Below, one piece after another: positions 60,037 to 64,000 of a DNA stretch of 64,000 nucleotides (its first letter is position 1; every line of letters begins with the position of its first letter). This DNA is from Hyphomicrobiales bacterium (GTDB taxonomy: Bacteria; Pseudomonadota; Alphaproteobacteria; Rhizobiales; Beijerinckiaceae). The DNA lies in NCBI GenBank assembly GCA_027489955.1, contig JAIXYZ010000013.1:62001-126000 (forward strand). Direction: 5' to 3'. The position numbers and the translations under genes are program-made. The notes below the pieces were generated by a model. That model searched no databases. It saw only the letters and a program-made list of their open reading frames with translations, and was not told the DNA's origin.

Positions 60037-61358
60037 GACGTCGCCTCGATGCGTTCGGCGATGAGGGCTGGCGGCGGCTCGCGGGCATCGCCGATTCGGT
60101 AGGCCGCCTGCACCGCGCGTTCGGCGGCGCGCGCTGTAGCCTCGTCACGCGCATGGACGAAGCCCAGCGGGCGCCCCGGCCTGACCTCGTCACCGAGGGC
60201 GGCAAGACCGGTCAGCCCGACGGCGTGGTCGACGCCGTCCTGCGGGCGCGTGCGCCCGCCGCCCAAGGCGACAACGGCGAGCCCGATGTCGCGGGTCGCG
60301 ATGGAGGCGACGATCCCGGTGCGCGGGGCGGCGATCTCCAGCACGACGGGAGCGGCCGGCAGATGCCGGTCCGGCTTCTCCAGCAGGTCCGCCGGACCGC
60401 CCAATGCGCTGACCATGCGGGCGAAGCGCTCGGCGGCCCTGCCCGACGCGAAGGCCTCCTCGATCTGCCGGCGCCCGTCCGCGATATCCCTCGCCAGGCG
60501 ACCCAGAACGAGCATCTCCGCTCCCAGGGCCACGGTGACCTCGTGGAAGCGGGGCTCGCGGCGCCGGCCGGCAAGGTGGTCGAGCGCATAGGCGACCTCC
60601 ACCGCATTGCCGGCCGCGCTGGCCAGCGGCTGGTCCATGTCGGTGATGAGCGCGGTGGTGGGCAGGCCCGCGCCGGTCGCCACGTCGACGAGGCTGCGGG
60701 CGAGGGCGCGCGACCCGTCCAGCGTCGCCATGAACGCCCCCGAACCCACCTTCACGTCCATGGCGAGACCATGCAGGCCTGCGGCCAGCTTCTTCGACAG
60801 GATGGAGGCCGTGATCAGCGGGATGGATTCCACCGTCGCCGTGACGTCCCGGATCGCATACAGGCGCTTGTCGGCCGGGGCCAGATCGGCCGTCTGGCCG
60901 ATGATGGCGCAACCCGCCTCCCGGACGACGCGGCGGAAGAGCGCGTTGTCCGGCTGGGTCGCGTAGCCCGGCACGGAATCGAGCTTGTCCAGCGTGCCGC
61001 CGGTATGGCCCAGCCCGCGGCCGGAGATCATCGGCACGAACCCGCCGCACGCGGCGACCGCCGCCGCCAGCGGCAGGCTGACCGTGTCGCCGACCCCGCC
61101 CGTCGAATGCTTGTCGAGGGCCGGGCCCGGCAGGTCGTCCCAGGACAGGACGGTGCCGGAATCGCGCATGGCCAGCGTCAGTGCGACGCGCTCGGCGCGG
61201 TCCATGTCGCGGAAGAAGACCGCCATGGCGAAGGCGGCGGCCTGGCCTTCCGACACGCGGCCCTCGGTCAGCCCGCCGATGAACGCGGCGATGTCGGCGG
61301 CGTCGAGCGCCCGCCCGTCGCGCTTGGCGCGGATGATCTCCTGGGGCAGGAGGGTCAT
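60033..61358 (-). CDS. deoA: Thymidine phosphorylase
   Basis: A 441-residue pyrimidine-nucleoside phosphorylase that splits thymidine or deoxyuridine into base and 2-deoxyribose 1-phosphate. The signature [19 protein letters not shown] is present, with [17 protein letters not shown] and [14 protein letters not shown]. The N-terminal helical domain begins [19 protein letters not shown]. The ATG at 61358 has GGGCAGGAGG upstream. Part of the tight operon deoC-deoA-dehydrogenase, with one base between the deoC stop and this start. Confidence 0.95.
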   Translation of the reverse strand: MTLLPQEIIRAKRDGRALDAADIAAFIGGLTEGRVSEGQAAAFAMAVFFRDMDRAERVALTLAMRDSGTVLSWDDLPGPALDKHSTGGVGDTVSLPLAAAVAACGGFVPMISGRGLGHTGGTLDKLDSVPGYATQPDNALFRRVVREAGCAIIGQTADLAPADKRLYAIRDVTATVESIPLITASILSKKLAAGLHGLAMDVKVGSGAFMATLDGSRALARSLVDVATGAGLPTTALITDMDQPLASAAGNAVEVAYALDHLAGRRREPRFHEVTVALGAEMLVLGRLARDIADGRRQIEEAFASGRAAERFARMVSALGGPADLLEKPDRHLPAAPVVLEIAAPRTGIVASIATRDIGLAVVALGGGRTRPQDGVDHAVGLTGLAALGDEVRPGRPLGFVHARDEATARAAERAVQAAYRIGDAREPPPALIAERIEATS

Positions 61359-61359
61359 G

Positions 61360-62130
61360 TCAGTAGCTCCCGCGCGCGGGCTCGGCCGCAGCGCCGCCGA
61401 GGACCGAAACCAGCGCGGCATGCAGGCCGCTCGCTCCGAAGCGGAACGTCGCCGGTCCTGCCCAGTCCGGGCCCATGATGCGGTCGGCGAGCGCCAGATA
61501 GGTCCCGGCATCGGCGAGGGTCCGGATGCCCCCCGACGGCTTCAGCCCCACGGGCCGCTTCGCAGAGCGAATTTCCGTGAGCATCGTCATCGCGGCCTCC
61601 GGCGTCGCCGAGACCGCGCTCTTGCCAGTGGACGTCTTGATGAAGTCGGCGCCCGCGGCGATGGCGAGCCGGCTCGCGGCGGCGATCGAATCCTGGTCCG
61701 GATAGGAGCCGGTCTCCAGGATGACCTTCAGCATCCGGCCCTGGCCCGTCACGTCGCGCACAGCCTCCACCATGGCTCTTGCGGTGTCTGCGTCGCCCGA
61801 CAGGAAGGCCCGGTAGGGCAGGACGAGGTCGATCTCGTCGGCGCCGTCCTCCAGCGCCTCCTCCGTGTCCTCGCAGGTGCGCTCGATGTCGGTGCCGCCC
61901 TCGGGGAAGTTCACGACCGTCGCGACCTTCACGCCGCTTCCGGCAAGCAGCGTGCGCGACAGTCCGACGAATTGCGGCCAGACGCACACGGCCGCCACCT
62001 TGCCGCCCGGCCAGGCGGCGCGGGTGCACAGGTCGCGGATCGCGCCTTCCGAGCAATTGTCGGTCAGGTCCGTCAGGTCCAGCAGCGCCAGCGCGCGCCG
62101 CGCAAGGGCCGTCTCCGCGGCGTCAGACAT
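61360..62130 (-). CDS. deoC: Deoxyribose-phosphate aldolase
   Basis: A 256-residue class-I aldolase turning 2-deoxyribose 5-phosphate into glyceraldehyde 3-phosphate and acetaldehyde. The Schiff-base Lys is in [13 protein letters not shown], the second Lys in [12 protein letters not shown], and the catalytic Asp in [13 protein letters not shown]. Start ATG 62130 lies inside the purine-nucleoside phosphorylase 3' end (overlap of eight bases); an in-frame ATG at 62145 is less likely. Length is typical of the longer DeoC class. Confidence 0.95.
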   Translation of the reverse strand: MSDAAETALARRALALLDLTDLTDNCSEGAIRDLCTRAAWPGGKVAAVCVWPQFVGLSRTLLAGSGVKVATVVNFPEGGTDIERTCEDTEEALEDGADEIDLVLPYRAFLSGDADTARAMVEAVRDVTGQGRMLKVILETGSYPDQDSIAAASRLAIAAGADFIKTSTGKSAVSATPEAAMTMLTEIRSAKRPVGLKPSGGIRTLADAGTYLALADRIMGPDWAGPATFRFGASGLHAALVSVLGGAAAEPARGSY

Positions 62131-62941
62131 CTTCCAGCCCTCCAACGACGGCCTTGAGCAGGCGCCTCAAGCCGGTCGACGCGGTGGCCGCCACGTCCCG
62201 CGTCTCGCCGTGGGACGGGGCCGCGCCGTCGATCCCCGCGCCCATATTGGTCACGATGGAGATCGCCCCGACGCGGATGCGGAAGCGCCGCGCCAGGATC
62301 ACCTCCGGCACCGTCGACATGCCGACCAGATCGGCGCCGAGGGTCTTGGCCATGCGGATCTCCGCCGGCGTCTCGAAGCTGGGGCCGGAGAACCACGCAT
62401 AGACGCCCTCCGACAGCGCGACGCCGCACTGGCCGGCCGCCGCCTTGAACCGGCGCAGCAGGCGCGCGTCGTAGGCATCCGTCATGGAGACGAACCGCGC
62501 GTCCCCCGTCTCGCCGATGAGCGGGTTGGCGCCGGACAGGTTGATGTGGTCGCGGATCGCGACGATGCCGCCGGGGCGGATGTCCGGCCGGACCGAGCCG
62601 GCCGCGTTGGTGAGGATGAGCGGCGGGGAGCCGAAGGCGGTCAGCACCCCGACGGGCACGCGCATCGCGGCGGGGTCGCCGTGCTCGTAGTAATGGGCGC
62701 GCCCGGCGTAGACGAGCACGCGCCGCCCCTCGAAGCGCCCCGCGACCAGCCGGCCCGCATGGCCGGAAACGCCGCTGCCCGGGAAGCCGGGAATGTCGGC
62801 ATAGGGGACCGAGACCGCGTCTTCCAGGTCGTCGGCGATGCGCCCCAGCCCCGTGCCCAGCACCATGGCGCAGGCGAAGGGACCGCCGATGCCCCTGTCC
62901 ACGAGGACCTGGGCGGCCTTGTCGAGCATCTCGTCTGCCAT
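62123..62941 (-). CDS. punA: Purine nucleoside phosphorylase (PunA type)
   Basis: A 272-residue trimeric-type PNP that phosphorolyses purine (deoxy)nucleosides. It has AMVLGTGLGRIADDLED, the phosphate-binding SGHAGRLVAGRFEGRRVLVYAGRAH region, LILTNAAGSVRPDIRPG and YAWFSGPSFETPAEIRM, then VGMSTVPEVI and the base-binding TNMGAGIDG. It lies between cdd (20 bases upstream) and deoC (overlap). Length and motifs match the animal-type PunA group and not the hexameric DeoD. Confidence 0.93.
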   Translation of the reverse strand: MADEMLDKAAQVLVDRGIGGPFACAMVLGTGLGRIADDLEDAVSVPYADIPGFPGSGVSGHAGRLVAGRFEGRRVLVYAGRAHYYEHGDPAAMRVPVGVLTAFGSPPLILTNAAGSVRPDIRPGGIVAIRDHINLSGANPLIGETGDARFVSMTDAYDARLLRRFKAAAGQCGVALSEGVYAWFSGPSFETPAEIRMAKTLGADLVGMSTVPEVILARRFRIRVGAISIVTNMGAGIDGAAPSHGETRDVAATASTGLRRLLKAVVGGLEDV

Positions 62942-62961
62942 GGGCGTGCGGTTCCGATTCG

Positions 62962-63363
62962 TCAGGGGCGGGGCAAGTTGTCCGGCCCGAAGGAGAAGGG
63001 CAACAGCTCGTCGAGCGTGAAGGTCCGCCGGATGCCTTCGGGTCCGCCGATCTGGATCGCCGTATCCGGACGGGCGAATTCGCGGATGCGCTGGCGGCAG
63101 CCGCCGCAGGGCGTCACCAGTTCGTCCCCATCGCCGACGATGGCGATGGCGACGATCTCGCGCTCGCCGCCCAGGATCATCGCGGCGATGGCGCCGGCCT
63201 CGGCGCAGGTCCCGACCGGGTAGGCGGCGTTCTCCACGTTGCATCCCGCATGGATGCGCCCCGTCGGCGTCAGGATGGCGGCGCCGACGGTGAAGCGCGA
63301 ATAGGGCGCGTAGGCCTGCGCCTGGGCGGCGCGCGCGGCATCGAACAGCAGGTCGAGGCTCAT
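62962..63363 (-). CDS. cdd: Cytidine deaminase
   Basis: A 133-residue zinc deaminase converting (deoxy)cytidine to (deoxy)uridine. The first zinc/proton-shuttle motif is CNVENAAYPVGTCAEAGAI (Cys and Glu) and the second is VTPCGGCRQRIREF. YAPYSRFTVGAAI is the usual substrate loop. Homotetrameric type by length. ATG 63363 shares one base with the permease stop (TGATG). Confidence 0.95.
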   Translation of the reverse strand: MSLDLLFDAARAAQAQAYAPYSRFTVGAAILTPTGRIHAGCNVENAAYPVGTCAEAGAIAAMILGGEREIVAIAIVGDGDELVTPCGGCRQRIREFARPDTAIQIGGPEGIRRTFTLDELLPFSFGPDNLPRP

Positions 63364-64000
63364 CACCGCTCCTTGACGTAAGGCACGCCGGACGCCGCCG
63401 GCGGGACCGCCCGCCCGATGAACCCGGCGAGCAGGATGACGGTGAGCACGTAGGGCAGGGCCTGGATGGCCTGGACGGGCACAGGCCCGATCAGCGGCAG
63501 CGAGACGCCCTGGAGCCGGATGGCCCCCGCATCGAGCAGGCCGAACAGGAGGCAGGCCCCGAGCGCGGGCCAGGCGCGCCATTTCGCGAAGATCAGCGCA
63601 GCCAGGGCGATGAAGCCCTTGCCCGCCGTCATGTTGGGCAGGAAGGCGGCCGCCTGTGCCACCGCCAGATACGCCCCGCCGATGCCGCACAGGACGCCGC
63701 AGATGATGACGGCTGCGTAGCGCAGCAGCGGCACCGAGATGCCCGCCGTGTCGACCGCCGCAGGCTTCTCGCCCACCGCCCTCAGCCTCAGGCCGAACCG
63801 CGTGCGCGCCAGCACGAACCAGGTGAGCGGCACGGCGAGGAATGCGAGATAGGCGGGAAGCGCATGGCCCGACACGACCTCGCGGAACAGGGGCCCGACG
63901 ACGGGGACGGCGGCGAAGGCGTCTGCCCCGGGGAGCGCGATGTCGCCGAACCGGGCATCGCCCTCGAGCGAGGGGGTGCGCCCGCCCTGTCCGTACCAGG
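63363..64000 (-). CDS. Nucleoside ABC transporter permease, 5' truncated by window
   Basis: The C-terminal 212 residues of an ABC permease of the BPD_transp_2 type (NupQ/YufQ-like). It includes TRFGLRLRAVGEKPAAVDTAGI, the EAA-like coupling region, and several membrane helices (YAAVIICGVLCGIGGAYLAVA, FIALAALIFAKWRAWPALG, PYVLTVILLAGFIGRAV). The reading frame is open to the end of the window. Family members import nucleosides together with a BMP-type binding protein. Its place upstream of cdd, punA, deoC and deoA supports nucleoside uptake. The rest of the transporter should lie beyond base 64000. Confidence 0.88.
   Translation of the reverse strand, partial: WYGQGGRTPSLEGDARFGDIALPGADAFAAVPVVGPLFREVVSGHALPAYLAFLAVPLTWFVLARTRFGLRLRAVGEKPAAVDTAGISVPLLRYAAVIICGVLCGIGGAYLAVAQAAAFLPNMTAGKGFIALAALIFAKWRAWPALGACLLFGLLDAGAIRLQGVSLPLIGPVPVQAIQALPYVLTVILLAGFIGRAVPPAASGVPYVKER

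Overview
The window comes from a GC-rich alphaproteobacterium, most likely of the order Hyphomicrobiales (Rhizobiales). The evidence is an Hsp20 gene followed by a DUF1150 gene, a cpaABCDEF-tadBC pilus locus with CtrA-like boxes, an EcfG-type general-stress promoter (GGAAC-N16-CGTT), and a GTP cyclohydrolase II-like / DUF1688 / upp uracil-degradation trio. I cannot name the genus from sequence alone. No rRNA, tRNA, CRISPR array, insertion sequence or prophage was seen.

Region 1 (1-31 kb) is a large surface-polysaccharide locus (O-antigen or capsule type) exported by an ABC transporter. It consists of two convergent arms. The plus arm (1-10975) holds a cut-off DegT aminotransferase, two translationally coupled glycosyltransferases, two asparagine-synthase-type amidotransferases, three SDR nucleotide-sugar enzymes and a methyltransferase. 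The minus arm, read from 29451 down to 10977, holds a two-module glycosyltransferase, a UDP-GlcNAc 2-epimerase, a methyltransferase, an SDR epimerase, a glycosyltransferase-like protein, a DegT aminotransferase, a third amidotransferase, another DegT aminotransferase, a FemAB/GNAT-like transferase, a sugar N-formyltransferase, two Wzt-type ATPases, one Wzm permease, a WbqC-family protein and an unusual fusion of a formyltransferase to a NodB-type deacetylase domain. Together these predict a polymer with amino sugars, uronamides and N-formyl or N-acyl groups. The core resembles my recollection of the Bordetella wbm O-antigen locus. A separate glycosyltransferase (29629-30963) is a paralogue of the second half of the two-module enzyme and is divergently transcribed from it. 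An MBOAT O-acyltransferase with an SGNH-like partner (30976-33319) closes the region.

Region 2 (33.5-43.8 kb) is housekeeping: a DeoR regulator converging on glpD and a HAD phosphatase, Hsp20 and DUF1150 with a heat-shock-like promoter, an alpha/beta hydrolase, a lone glycosyltransferase, infC (with a well-supported ATT start and a terminator), and the three-gene uracil degradation set.

Region 3 (43.8-55.9 kb) is a complete Flp/Tad pilus locus: two TadE-like pseudopilins and a stand-alone secretin N-domain protein on the minus strand. On the plus strand are two 56-residue Flp pilins separated by a perfect GC-rich hairpin, then cpaA, cpaB, cpaC, cpaD, cpaE, cpaF, tadB and tadC, with a TPR lipoprotein on the minus strand at the end. 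CtrA-like sites lie upstream of cpaB and the TPR gene.

Region 4 (55.9-64 kb) has a KGG-repeat stress protein under the EcfG-type promoter, an M17 aminopeptidase, a MarR regulator, an NlpC/P60 peptidase, and a tightly overlapping minus-strand nucleoside salvage operon: ABC permease (cut off by the window end), cdd, purine nucleoside phosphorylase, deoC, deoA and a 2-hydroxyacid dehydrogenase.
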